A model generated the notes under the pieces. It was not told the DNA's origin, searched no databases, and worked only from the letters and a program-made list of their open reading frames with translations. Below, in pieces: positions 1 to 6,128 of a DNA stretch of 7,613 nucleotides; position 1 is the first letter of the stretch, and each line of letters begins with the position of its first letter. Source of the stretch: Candidatus Omnitrophica bacterium CG02_land_8_20_14_3_00__42_8. GTDB lineage: Bacteria > Omnitrophota > Gorgyraeia > Gorgyraeales > Gorgyraeaceae. Both the position numbers and the translations under genes were made by a program. Location: contig PEUD01000102.1 in assembly GCA_002780805.1 (NCBI GenBank), forward strand, positions 1 to 7,613, read 5' to 3'.

Positions 1-467
1 GTTTTGATTACGTAGTAGACGCGTCCAATACAGATGACGCGAGAGATTACAGGCCAGGCAGCAAGGCAAAGAAAGAATTCAAGATCAGAAGCCCTCTTGC
101 GGAAGCTGGTTTTTCCAAAGATGATATAAGAAAATATTCCAGGAAGCTGAAACTGGAAACAGCTGATATGCCTTCAATGGCATGCCTGGCTTCCAGGTTT
201 CCGTATGGCGAAAAAATAAATAAAAAGGCGCTGAAAAGAATAGAGTCGGCGGAAGATTTTATAAAAAAACAAGGTGTTTCTCAAGTAAGGGTCCGTTGTC
301 ATAATAATATAGCCAGGATAGAGGTAGAAAAAGAAAATATAAAGATATTTGTGAATGAAAAAATTTGTGATAGAATAACAAAACGCCTGAGACAACTCGG
401 GTTTAAGTATATTACGTTGGATTTAGAAGGATATAGGATGGGAAGTTTGAATGAGGTATTGAAGTAG
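1..467 (+). CDS. larE: LarE, ATP-dependent sacrificial sulfur transferase (5' end outside window)
   Basis: The last 154 codons are present, the first complete codon being at position 3; the start and the N-terminal PP-loop lie upstream of the window. LarE adenylates the carboxylated nicotinic acid dinucleotide made by LarB and transfers sulfur to it, in the pathway to the nickel-pincer cofactor of lactate racemase and related enzymes. Family landmarks are visible: a DASNTDDARDYRPG block (window residues 7-20), a RSPLAEAGFSKDDIRKYSRKL-like segment, and PSMACLASRFPYGE near residues 57-70. The cysteine at window residue 61 lies where I expect the sacrificial cysteine (Cys176 of Lactobacillus plantarum LarE); an offset of about 115 missing residues also gives a plausible family length near 270. 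Some LarE proteins instead bind an Fe-S cluster through three cysteines, which cannot be judged from this part. No larB, larC or racemase gene is in view. The stop is followed after 2 nt by a repeat. Confidence 0.88.
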   Translation, partial: FDYVVDASNTDDARDYRPGSKAKKEFKIRSPLAEAGFSKDDIRKYSRKLKLETADMPSMACLASRFPYGEKINKKALKRIESAEDFIKKQGVSQVRVRCHNNIARIEVEKENIKIFVNEKICDRITKRLRQLGFKYITLDLEGYRMGSLNEVLK

Positions 468-469
468 GC

Positions 470-505
470 CCTTCCACGCCACAGAAACAATGGCGGGTCA
501 GGATC
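470..505 (+). repeat. 36-nt intergenic repeat, copy 1, upstream of tRNA-Met
   Basis: This segment matches positions 7427-7462 at 34 of 36 bases; the differences are A versus C at position 476 and A versus G at 487. It contains a short hairpin, CGCCA (477-481) with TGGCG (491-495) around the loop CAGAAACAA. It begins 2 nt after the larE stop and ends in GATC, where the leader hairpin of the following tRNA begins. There is no U-tract, so it is not a standard intrinsic terminator. Its function is unknown. Confidence 0.85.
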
Positions 506-528
506 GATTTTTGCGAAGCAAAAAATCG
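505..528 (+). other. Hairpin in the tRNA-Met 5' leader, apex GCGAAGC
   Basis: The arm CGATTTTTGC (505-514) pairs with GCAAAAAATCG (518-528) around the loop GAA, leaving one extra A in the 3' arm. The GCGAAGC apex is known as an exceptionally stable DNA mini-hairpin. The last paired base, G528, is also position 1 of the tRNA, so the stem abuts the expected RNase P cleavage site. An analogous hairpin precedes tRNA-Tyr at 7462-7484. Confidence 0.75.
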
Positions 529-601
529 GCGGCGTAGCTCAGCCTGGCAGAGCAGTCGGCTCATACCCGGCGTGTCAGTGGTTCAAATCCACTCGCCGCT
601 A
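528..601 (+). tRNA. tRNA with CAT anticodon, probably elongator tRNA-Met
   Basis: A full cloverleaf of 74 nt can be folded. The acceptor stem is GGCGGCG (528-534) with CGCCGCT (594-600), position 1-72 being G-U. The D stem is GCTC/GAGC. The anticodon stem is GTCGG/CCGGC with loop CTCATAC and anticodon CAT at 562-564. The T arm is AGTGG TTCAAAT CCACT and the discriminator is A601. CCA is not encoded; the genome reads CCG. The anticodon stem lacks the three consecutive G-C pairs of initiators (29-41 is C-G), and the 1-72 pair is not the usual initiator mismatch. C38 and the ATACCC context resemble elongator Met of Bacillus rather than tRNA-Ile2, which usually has A38. The Ile2 alternative matters because tilS, whose product modifies tRNA-Ile(CAU), lies 50 nt downstream. 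Confidence 0.93.
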
Positions 602-605
602 CCGA

Positions 606-629
606 GTCCGCCACAGAACTTTGGCGGAC
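606..629 (+). repeat. Perfect 8-bp hairpin repeat between tRNA-Met and tilS
   Basis: GTCCGCCA (606-613) pairs perfectly with TGGCGGAC (622-629) around an 8-nt loop. The 5' arm and loop share CGCCACAGAA with the 36-nt repeats at 470 and 7427, so this looks like a third, diverged member of the same hairpin family. It starts 4 nt after the tRNA discriminator base. With no following T-run it could be a processing signal, a weak attenuator or only a repeat. Confidence 0.7.
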
Positions 630-632
630 GAG

Positions 633-657
633 GGGCATAAAAAAGCTTATCATGCCC
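633..657 (+). promoter_or_regulatory. Possible hairpin covering the tilS start codon
   Basis: GGGCAT (633-638) is complementary to ATGCCC (652-657), which includes the tilS ATG. The only Shine-Dalgarno-like string, AGGGG at 631-635, lies 16 nt from the ATG and overlaps the 5' arm. If formed, the 6-bp stem with a 13-nt loop would mask both start codon and ribosome site. It may also be chance, since six complementary bases are not rare. Confidence 0.35.
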
Positions 658-1659
658 ACCACTTTTTTAGACAAAATTAAATCCACTATCAAAAAGTACA
701 ATATGCTGCAGAAAGGCGATAGCATACTGGCGGGTGTTTCCGGAGGGCCTGATTCAATTACGTTGCTTCATATTCTCTATAGCCTGAAGAAAGAATATTC
801 ATTAAATATCTTAATCGCTCACCTTGACCATAAATTCAGAGGCGAAGAATCTGTGGCTGACAGAAAATTCTGCGAGGATCTGGCAAAAAGATATAATCTT
901 GAGATTGTCTGGGAAGAAATAGACGTGCCTAAAATTGCGAAAGAAAAAGGGATTTCTCCGGAAGAGGCTGCAAGACTGGCGAGATATGATTTTTTTAAAC
1001 GAGTAGCAAAAGAAAGAGGTATAGATAAGATAGCGGTTGGCCACACAAGAGATGATCAGGCCGAAACAGTCCTCATGAGAATAATAAGAGGCGCCGGAAT
1101 GAAAGGCCTGGGCGGTATCAGCCCGGTTAAAAATATGCAGGGCAATAAAATTATAAGGCCGCTTATAGGAATTTTCAGAAAAGAAGTGGAAGATTTTATT
1201 TTAACAGAGGGCCTAAAATTCAGAAAAGATTCTTCCAATGAAAAGACTGTTTTTACAAGAAATAAAATTCGATTAGAATTAATACCTCTTTTAGAAAAAG
1301 ATTTTAATTCTAACATCAAAGAAGTTCTGGCTAATATGGCGGAGAACTTGCAGGTGGAGAATGATTTTCTAAGTAAATACGCAAAAAGAAAATTTAGGGG
1401 TATGTCAAAAATCAGACAGGAGGAGATTCTGATAGATATAAAAAAATTTAAAAAACTCCCGGAGGCAATAAGAAAACGGCTCCTGAGAACTGCGCTGGAA
1501 GAGCTAAAAGGCGACCTGAGAAGGCTTACGTATCAGCACTGGAAAGAAATCGAAGAATTGATTGATACGAGGCCAGTAAACTCAATAGTTGACCTGCCTG
1601 CAGGGATAAGCATCTCAAAAGATAAATCCAATATTATCTTGAAACTAATAAAAAGTTGA
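652..1659 (+). CDS. tilS: TilS, tRNA(Ile)-lysidine synthase, short form
   Basis: TilS uses ATP to attach lysine to C34 of tRNA-Ile(CAU), switching both decoding and charging from Met to Ile; it is a cytoplasmic, normally essential enzyme. The N-type ATP pyrophosphatase PP-loop SGGPDS is at residues 30-35. Further family motifs are AHLDHKFRGEES (about 56-67), EEAARLARYDFF (104-115) and VGHTRDDQAETVLMRIIRGAG (129-149), then RPLIGIFRKEVEDF and a RKDSSNEKTVFTRNKIRLELIP-like stretch (about 191-212). At 335 residues it ends just after the DLPAGISISKD segment, so it lacks the C-terminal TilS_C domain of the longer Escherichia coli and Bacillus enzymes and resembles the short Aquifex type. The ATG at 652 is the only sensible start: no other ATG, GTG or TTG lies in frame between the tRNA and it, although its ribosome site is poor. 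It lies directly downstream of a CAT-anticodon tRNA. Confidence 0.96.
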   Translation: MPTTFLDKIKSTIKKYNMLQKGDSILAGVSGGPDSITLLHILYSLKKEYSLNILIAHLDHKFRGEESVADRKFCEDLAKRYNLEIVWEEIDVPKIAKEKGISPEEAARLARYDFFKRVAKERGIDKIAVGHTRDDQAETVLMRIIRGAGMKGLGGISPVKNMQGNKIIRPLIGIFRKEVEDFILTEGLKFRKDSSNEKTVFTRNKIRLELIPLLEKDFNSNIKEVLANMAENLQVENDFLSKYAKRKFRGMSKIRQEEILIDIKKFKKLPEAIRKRLLRTALEELKGDLRRLTYQHWKEIEELIDTRPVNSIVDLPAGISISKDKSNIILKLIKS

Positions 1660-1685
1660 TTTATTTGAACAAACTGTGGTAATAT
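1656..1685 (+). promoter_or_regulatory. Weak candidate sigma70-type promoter before ftsH
   Basis: TTGATT (1656-1661) and an extended -10 element, TGG then TAATAT (1677-1685), are separated by 18 nt, 29 nt upstream of ftsH. Each hexamer matches consensus at about four of six positions. The 54-nt gap is the largest between tilS and pdxJ, so an operon promoter here is reasonable but unproven. Confidence 0.3.
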
Positions 1686-1698
1686 AAGTATCTATTTT

Positions 1699-1704
1699 AG
1701 GAGA
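1699..1704 (+). promoter_or_regulatory. Ribosome binding site of ftsH
   Basis: AGGAGA lies 9 nt before the ATG at 1714. It is one of the two clearest Shine-Dalgarno sites in the window and fixes the ftsH start. Confidence 0.8.
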
Positions 1705-1713
1705 CATATAAAA

Positions 1714-3579
1714 ATGGAAAATAAGAACGGAAATAAAATAAATAAAAATGTGCTGTTTTGGATAGGGCTATTTTTGCTTCTCATATATATATTCAGGATA
1801 GATTCTTTTTCATCTACCGCTGTTCCGAAAGAGCTTAGCTACGGAGAATTCTACAGATTTCTTAAGGCCAATAAAGAAACAAATGCCGTAAAGTCCGTAG
1901 TTAAAGTCGAAGATGAACTGAAAGGCTCATTTTCCAGCGGAGCGCGTTTTACAGTACATATCCCGCAGGAAGACCCTGAGCTTTTAAGCTTGCTGCGTAA
2001 TAACGTTTCTGATTTCGACGTAAAACCTCCAAAGACATTATGGGCCAATATCTTTTATTCGCTCGGGCCGATGATTTTATTTATCGCGTTCCTGTGGTTT
2101 TTTGTGTATAGAGGCAGCCAGGGGGGCGGAAAGATACTTTCGTTCGGTAAAAGCCGCGCAAAACAGATATCGGGAGATAAATTGAAAATAACGTTTGATA
2201 ATGTCGCAGGCGTAGACGAGGCAAAAGAAGAGCTGAAAGAGATAATAGAGTTTTTAAGAGACCCCAAAAGATTCCAGAAATTAGGCGGCAAGATTCCGAA
2301 AGGCGTATTATTGATGGGCCCCCCGGGCACCGGGAAAACCCTTTTAGCAAAGGCAGTGAGCGGAGAAGCAGGCGTGCCATTTTTCAGCATAAGCGGCTCT
2401 GATTTTGTGGAGATGTTTGTGGGCATCGGCGCTTCCAGGGTGAGAGATCTTTTTGAGCAGGCCAAGAGATCCTCAAAGATGATCGGTAAAGGGTGTATTA
2501 TTTTTATCGATGAGATAGACGCGGTCGGAAGGCAGAGGTTTGCCGGAATCGGAGGAGGGCATGACGAAAGGGAGCAGACCTTAAATGCGCTTCTCGTAGA
2601 GATGGATGGTTTTGATACGCAGGAAGGAGTTATATTGATAGCGGCTACTAACAGGCCTGATGTCCTGGATCCGGCATTATTGAGACCCGGAAGATTTGAC
2701 AGGACGATAGTTATTTCCAGGCCTGACATTGTAGGCAGGGAAGCGATATTGAAAGTTCATGCAAAAGGCATTAAGCTTAGCAAAGACGCTGATCTTAAAT
2801 ATATCGCAAGGCAGACGTCCGGTTTCTCAGGCGCAGACCTTGCTAATCTCGTGAACGAGGCTGCGTTGCTGGCTGCAAGAAGGAATAAAGAGACCGTGGA
2901 GATGGAAGAACTTGGAGAATCTATAGAGAGGGTTATTGCAGGGCCTGAGAAGAAAACAAGGGTTATAAACGCAGAAGAAAAAAGAATAGTTTCTTATCAT
3001 GAATCGGGCCATGCGCTTTTGGCGCTTCTCATACCAGGGGCGGCTCCTTTGCATAAAGTTTCTATCATACCAAGAGGTATTGCGCTGGGCTATACGATGA
3101 GATTGCCTTTGGAAGATAGATACATTGTCACCAAGAAAGAGCTGGTCGGAAGGATAGCGGGTATATTAGGCGGCAGGGCGAGCGAGGATCTAGTATTCGG
3201 AGAGCTTTCAACCGGAGCTCAGGATGACCTGGAAAAGGCAGCTGATATTGCTAGAGACATGGTAATGAGATGGGGCATGAGCGAAAAGCTCGGCCATCTT
3301 ACCTTCGGAAAAAGAGAAGAGCAGGTTTTTCTTGGGCGCGATATAGTTGAGGAAAGAAATTACAGCGAAGCAACGGCTGTAGAGATAGATAAAGAGATAC
3401 GAAAAATTGTGGAAGAATGTTATCAGAGGGCAAAAGATGAATTAAGCTGTAATATTGAAAAATTGAAAGCACTTGCTGAAAAATTGATTGAAAAGGAAGT
3501 CCTGGATTCAGATGAGGTGAAAAAAATAGTTTTTCCGGAACCTCCTGCTAATGGCGGAGAATCGCTAAATAAGACATGA
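1714..3579 (+). CDS. ftsH: FtsH, ATP-dependent zinc metalloprotease, membrane-anchored
   Basis: FtsH is a hexameric inner-membrane AAA+ protease that extracts and degrades membrane proteins and short-lived cytosolic regulators. At 621 residues it has normal family length. Transmembrane segment 1 is at about 12-29, an extracytoplasmic domain at about 30-110 and transmembrane segment 2 at about 113-132. The AAA module follows: Walker A GPPGTGKT (202-209), pore motif FVEMFVG (231-237), Walker B IIFIDEIDA (262-270), and the second region of homology ATNRPDVLDPALLRPGRFDR (311-330) with its conserved arginines. The protease domain has the zinc motif HESGH (429-433), and Asp505 within GAQDDLEKA is the likely third zinc ligand. 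All catalytic residues appear intact. The C-terminal helix at about 560-600 is probably coiled. The stop overlaps folP by 4 nt (ATGA), suggesting coupled translation. Confidence 0.98.
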   Translation: MENKNGNKINKNVLFWIGLFLLLIYIFRIDSFSSTAVPKELSYGEFYRFLKANKETNAVKSVVKVEDELKGSFSSGARFTVHIPQEDPELLSLLRNNVSDFDVKPPKTLWANIFYSLGPMILFIAFLWFFVYRGSQGGGKILSFGKSRAKQISGDKLKITFDNVAGVDEAKEELKEIIEFLRDPKRFQKLGGKIPKGVLLMGPPGTGKTLLAKAVSGEAGVPFFSISGSDFVEMFVGIGASRVRDLFEQAKRSSKMIGKGCIIFIDEIDAVGRQRFAGIGGGHDEREQTLNALLVEMDGFDTQEGVILIAATNRPDVLDPALLRPGRFDRTIVISRPDIVGREAILKVHAKGIKLSKDADLKYIARQTSGFSGADLANLVNEAALLAARRNKETVEMEELGESIERVIAGPEKKTRVINAEEKRIVSYHESGHALLALLIPGAAPLHKVSIIPRGIALGYTMRLPLEDRYIVTKKELVGRIAGILGGRASEDLVFGELSTGAQDDLEKAADIARDMVMRWGMSEKLGHLTFGKREEQVFLGRDIVEERNYSEATAVEIDKEIRKIVEECYQRAKDELSCNIEKLKALAEKLIEKEVLDSDEVKKIVFPEPPANGGESLNKT

Positions 3580-4400
3580 AGGGCATAGAATTCGGTTCTC
3601 GAACTTACATAATGGGGATATTGAATGTTACGCCTGATTCTTTCAGCGGAGACGGGATATATCAAGACGTAGAAAAAGCGGTTGAAATAGCCGAAAGATT
3701 AGTTGAGGACGGAGCTGATATAATTGATATAGGAGGCGAATCTACCAGGCCGGGCGCAGAGCCTGTTACAATAGAAGAGGAAATAAAAAGGGCAATTCCT
3801 GTCATAAAAAAATTATCAAAAAGAATAAATATCCCGATTTCGATAGATACGTCTAAACCAGAAGTAGCCAGATTTGCGCTGGAGAGCGGGGCATCAATAG
3901 TAAATGATATAACAGGTTTAGGGGCAGATTCAAAGATGATAGACGTGGTAAGAGAGTTTAGCGTAAAGGTCGTAGTGATGCACACAAAAGGCACTCCGCA
4001 AACAATGCAAAATAATCCTGAATATGGAAATCTGATCCTGGAAATTAAAGATAAATTAAGGGATATTATTGAAAAAGCTGTAGCAGGCGGCATAAAAAAA
4101 GAAAATATAATAATAGATCCGGGGATCGGATTCGGAAAAACATTAGAGCACAATCTTCAAATTTTAAACAGACTTTTTGAATTTAAAGAATTAGGATCGC
4201 CGATACTTGTCGGGCCTTCGAGAAAGTCTTTTATAGGAAAACTTATCGGCAGCAAGCCTGATAAAAGGATTTTTGGGACAGCGGCTTCAGTAGCCATAGC
4301 AATCAAAAATGGCGCAGACATAGTAAGGGTGCATGACGTCAAGGAAATAAGAGAGGCTGTTGTTGTCAGCGATGCGATTACGCGCAGCGGAGAGAAATAA
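3576..4400 (+). CDS. folP: FolP, dihydropteroate synthase
   Basis: This enzyme condenses 6-hydroxymethyl-7,8-dihydropterin diphosphate with p-aminobenzoate to give 7,8-dihydropteroate, the sulfonamide-sensitive step of folate synthesis. The 274-residue protein is a complete TIM-barrel with the standard signatures: GILNVTPDSFSGDG (14-27), DIGGESTRPGA (51-61), SIDTSKPEVA (89-98), VNDITG (109-114), MHTKGTPQTMQ (135-145), DPGIGFGKT (181-189), GPSRKSFIG (213-221) and RVHDV (251-255). The start lies inside the ftsH stop (ATGA). A GGAGA about 15 nt upstream is too distant to be ideal, so translation probably depends on ribosomes finishing ftsH. The ftsH-folP order is widespread in bacteria. The stop overlaps the cdaA start by one base (TAATG). 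Confidence 0.97.
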   Translation: MKGIEFGSRTYIMGILNVTPDSFSGDGIYQDVEKAVEIAERLVEDGADIIDIGGESTRPGAEPVTIEEEIKRAIPVIKKLSKRINIPISIDTSKPEVARFALESGASIVNDITGLGADSKMIDVVREFSVKVVVMHTKGTPQTMQNNPEYGNLILEIKDKLRDIIEKAVAGGIKKENIIIDPGIGFGKTLEHNLQILNRLFEFKELGSPILVGPSRKSFIGKLIGSKPDKRIFGTAASVAIAIKNGADIVRVHDVKEIREAVVVSDAITRSGEK

Positions 4401-5158
4401 TGACCAGTTATCTAAAGTTAGCCAAGATACTCATAGAGATAGGCATATTATGGTTTGTGTATTATGTCATTCTTATATTTGCGAGAGGTACCAGGGGCGT
4501 ATATGTTTTGAGGGGGATAATCCTGATAACGCTATTTTTTGTAATTACGAAGCAGGTAGGATTTGAAAGGATAAATTGGATATTTACAAAAATATTTGCA
4601 TTGTCCATATTAGCATTTCTCATAATATTTCAGCAGGAAATCAGGAGAGGGCTTGCTAATATAGGACAGCGCAGGTGGTCCAGATTTTTTCTTAAAGAGT
4701 CGGAGATCATAAATGAGATAACCACAGCGTGCTTTCTGCTTTCCATGAGAAAGATAGGAGCGCTTATCGCGATAGAAAGAGAAACAAGGCTTGAAAATTA
4801 CATAGAAAGCGGGATAGAGATAGACGCCAGGGTAAATTCAGAGCTTTTAATGACTATTTTTATGCCGAATACGCCGCTTCATGACGGAGGCATAATTGTT
4901 GCCGGGGAGAGAATAGCTGCTTCAGGGTGTTTTTTCCCGCTTACGCAGAATCCTAAAGTTTCAACAACTCTTGGTACAAGGCACAGGGCAGCTCTTGGCT
5001 TAAGCGAGGAGACAGATGCTATAGTGGTTGTGGTATCAGAAGAGACAGGCGGAGTTTCCATAGCGATAGGCGGCAGGCTTACACATGACCTGAACAGAGA
5101 ATCTTTGGAGAGAGTGCTCGGCAATCTTTACAGGCCGGATAAGAAGAATGGGAAATGA
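4400..5158 (+). CDS. cdaA: CdaA (DacA/YbbP family), membrane diadenylate cyclase
   Basis: CdaA makes cyclic di-AMP from two ATP, a signal controlling potassium and osmolyte balance and cell-wall homeostasis. The 252-residue protein has three N-terminal membrane segments (about 8-28, 36-52 and 60-77), a linker, and a cytoplasmic DAC domain. Active-site motifs are PLHDGG (159-164), normally DGA, and GTRHR (192-196). The Asp-Gly pair and RHR are kept, so it is probably active; Gly for Ala in the third position is a conservative variant. GGAGAG 5 nt before the ATG is a plausible ribosome site. In Firmicutes the order is cdaA-cdaR-glmM; here a much shortened CdaR-like gene follows and glmM is missing. 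The start overlaps the folP stop by one base and the stop overlaps the next gene by 4 nt. Confidence 0.95.
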   Translation: MTSYLKLAKILIEIGILWFVYYVILIFARGTRGVYVLRGIILITLFFVITKQVGFERINWIFTKIFALSILAFLIIFQQEIRRGLANIGQRRWSRFFLKESEIINEITTACFLLSMRKIGALIAIERETRLENYIESGIEIDARVNSELLMTIFMPNTPLHDGGIIVAGERIAASGCFFPLTQNPKVSTTLGTRHRAALGLSEETDAIVVVVSEETGGVSIAIGGRLTHDLNRESLERVLGNLYRPDKKNGK

Positions 5159-5343
5159 TTATGAACAGCTGGTTCTTAAATAATTTCTGGATAAAGATAA
5201 TATCATTGATCCTTGCCGTGATCACATGGTTTTATGTTAATGAAGAATTGATTAAAGAAAAACAAATGACCAAACAATTATATAAATCCTCTGTTATAAA
5301 CCAGATTCAAAACCCATCCCATGATAAGAAACCAGTGAAATAA
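5155..5343 (+). CDS. CdaR-like membrane mini-protein lacking YbbR domains
   Basis: This 62-residue ORF overlaps the cdaA stop by ATGA; a second ATG two codons later (5161) is an alternative start. Its N-terminus, NNFWIKIISLILAVITWFYV (residues 9-28), matches the characteristic single membrane anchor at the start of CdaR/YbbR proteins. CdaR normally continues outside the membrane with several YbbR domains and modulates CdaA. Here only about 34 polar, lysine-rich residues follow before a clean stop, 21 nt ahead of pdxJ, so there is no room for a frameshifted remainder. By position and anchor I infer a minimal CdaA partner or a decayed CdaR. That it is translated is supported by the stop-start overlap and a coherent membrane segment, but no function is demonstrated. 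Confidence 0.72.
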   Translation: MIMNSWFLNNFWIKIISLILAVITWFYVNEELIKEKQMTKQLYKSSVINQIQNPSHDKKPVK

Positions 5344-5350
5344 ATTTTTT

Positions 5351-5356
5351 AGGAGA
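5351..5356 (+). promoter_or_regulatory. Ribosome binding site of pdxJ
   Basis: AGGAGA stands 8 nt before the ATG at 5365, preceded by a run of T. It marks an independent, efficient start for pdxJ, unlike the overlap-coupled genes before it. Confidence 0.8.
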
Positions 5357-5364
5357 AAAAGCAA

Positions 5365-6081
5365 ATGCCCAAGCTAGGTGTTAATATAGACCATGTCGCT
5401 ACTTTAAGGCAAGCCAGGGGAGGCGTGGAGCCTGATCCCTTAGAAGCTGCTTTGATATGCGAAAAGGCTGGCTGTGACAGCATAGTCGCGCACCTTAGAG
5501 AAGACAGGCGGCACATAAACGATAAGGATATCATCGAATTAAGAAAGAGAGTAAATACAAGATTTAACCTTGAGATGTCAATAAGCCCGGAGATAGTGGA
5601 TATTGCCTTGAAAATAGGGCCTGACCAGATTACACTTGTGCCGGAAAAGAGGCGGGAACTTACAACAGAAGGCGGCCTGAGTGTTAAAAAGTACGAAAAA
5701 AAACTTGCCAAGATAGCAGAATTGTTTAATAAAAAGGGCATAGATGTAAGCATTTTTATCGATCCGGATAAAGATGAGATACGTTCCGCTATATATATAG
5801 GTATAGGCGTTATTGAAATACACACCGGAAGTTACAGCTTGGCAGAAAATAAGAAATCTCAGAAAAAAGAGTTCAATAAGATAAAAGAAGCGGCTGAATA
5901 CGCAATGTCAAACGGCCTTATTGTAAATGCAGGCCATGGGCTTAATTATACAAATGTTAAGCGGATAGCCGATATCAAAGGCATTAATGAGCTAAATATC
6001 GGTCATTCTATCATATCACGGGCTGTTTTTATCGGAATACCCAAGGCGGTCAAGGAAATGAGGGCATTAATATCAATATAA
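5365..6081 (+). CDS. pdxJ: PdxJ, pyridoxine 5'-phosphate synthase
   Basis: PdxJ closes the ring of vitamin B6 by condensing 3-amino-2-oxopropyl phosphate (1-amino-acetone 3-phosphate) with 1-deoxy-D-xylulose 5-phosphate, giving pyridoxine 5'-phosphate in the DXP-dependent pathway. The 238-residue protein has standard length and near-consensus motifs: LGVNIDHVATLRQARG (4-19), HLREDRRHI (43-51), LVPEKRRELTTEGGL (91-105), FIDPD (131-135), IEIHTG (150-155), NAGHGLNYTNV (188-198) and IGHSIISRAVFIG (212-224). His43, Glu70 and His191 correspond, with an offset of two, to the catalytic His45, Glu72 and His193 of E. coli. In E. coli pdxJ also lies directly before acpS, as it does here, so this neighbour pair looks conserved. 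It takes the place where glmM would be expected after cdaA-cdaR. Confidence 0.98.
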   Translation: MPKLGVNIDHVATLRQARGGVEPDPLEAALICEKAGCDSIVAHLREDRRHINDKDIIELRKRVNTRFNLEMSISPEIVDIALKIGPDQITLVPEKRRELTTEGGLSVKKYEKKLAKIAELFNKKGIDVSIFIDPDKDEIRSAIYIGIGVIEIHTGSYSLAENKKSQKKEFNKIKEAAEYAMSNGLIVNAGHGLNYTNVKRIADIKGINELNIGHSIISRAVFIGIPKAVKEMRALISI

Positions 6082-6083
6082 GG

Positions 6084-6118
6084 TGACACTCAGACATTGT
6101 CAGTTTGTCAACTTGTTT
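6084..6118 (+). repeat. TTGTCA 8-nt tandem repeats between pdxJ and acpS
   Basis: TTGTCA (6097), TTGTCA (6105) and the variant TTGTTT (6113) recur with an exact 8-nt period. An upstream TGACA (6084-6088) is inverted relative to TGTCA (6098-6102). The second TTGTCA with a 17-nt spacer and TATGAT (6128-6133) resembles a sigma70 promoter, but that -10 would overlap the acpS ATG, so it could serve only downstream genes. This may be chance. Confidence 0.35.
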
Positions 6119-6128
6119 AGAAGGCGGT

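Noticed and set aside
299..490. 63-residue minus-strand ORF over the end of larE
   Set aside because: It is antisense to larE, and its WRGR peptide comes only from the repeat also present in the ORF at 7412-7594. There is no family likeness and no ribosome site.
470..505. Intrinsic terminator after larE, and likewise after nnrD at 7427-7462
   Set aside because: The stems are GC-rich but no run of T follows on the coding strand, and the next bases form another hairpin leading into a tRNA.
528..601. Initiator tRNA-fMet
   Set aside because: The anticodon stem lacks three consecutive G-C pairs, and position 1-72 is a G-U pair rather than the initiator mismatch.
2055..2729. 224-residue minus-strand ORF inside ftsH
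   Set aside because: It is a shadow of the strongly conserved AAA domain on the other strand, with low-complexity Ser/Pro/Leu composition and no recognisable domain.
5155..5343. Frameshifted full-length cdaR pseudogene
   Set aside because: Only 21 nt separate its stop from pdxJ, so no space remains for YbbR-coding sequence in any frame.
6105..6128. Upstream TTG start for acpS
   Set aside because: It would add eight residues not found in the family and begins inside the TTGTCA repeats; the ATG at 6129 gives a typical AcpS N-terminus.
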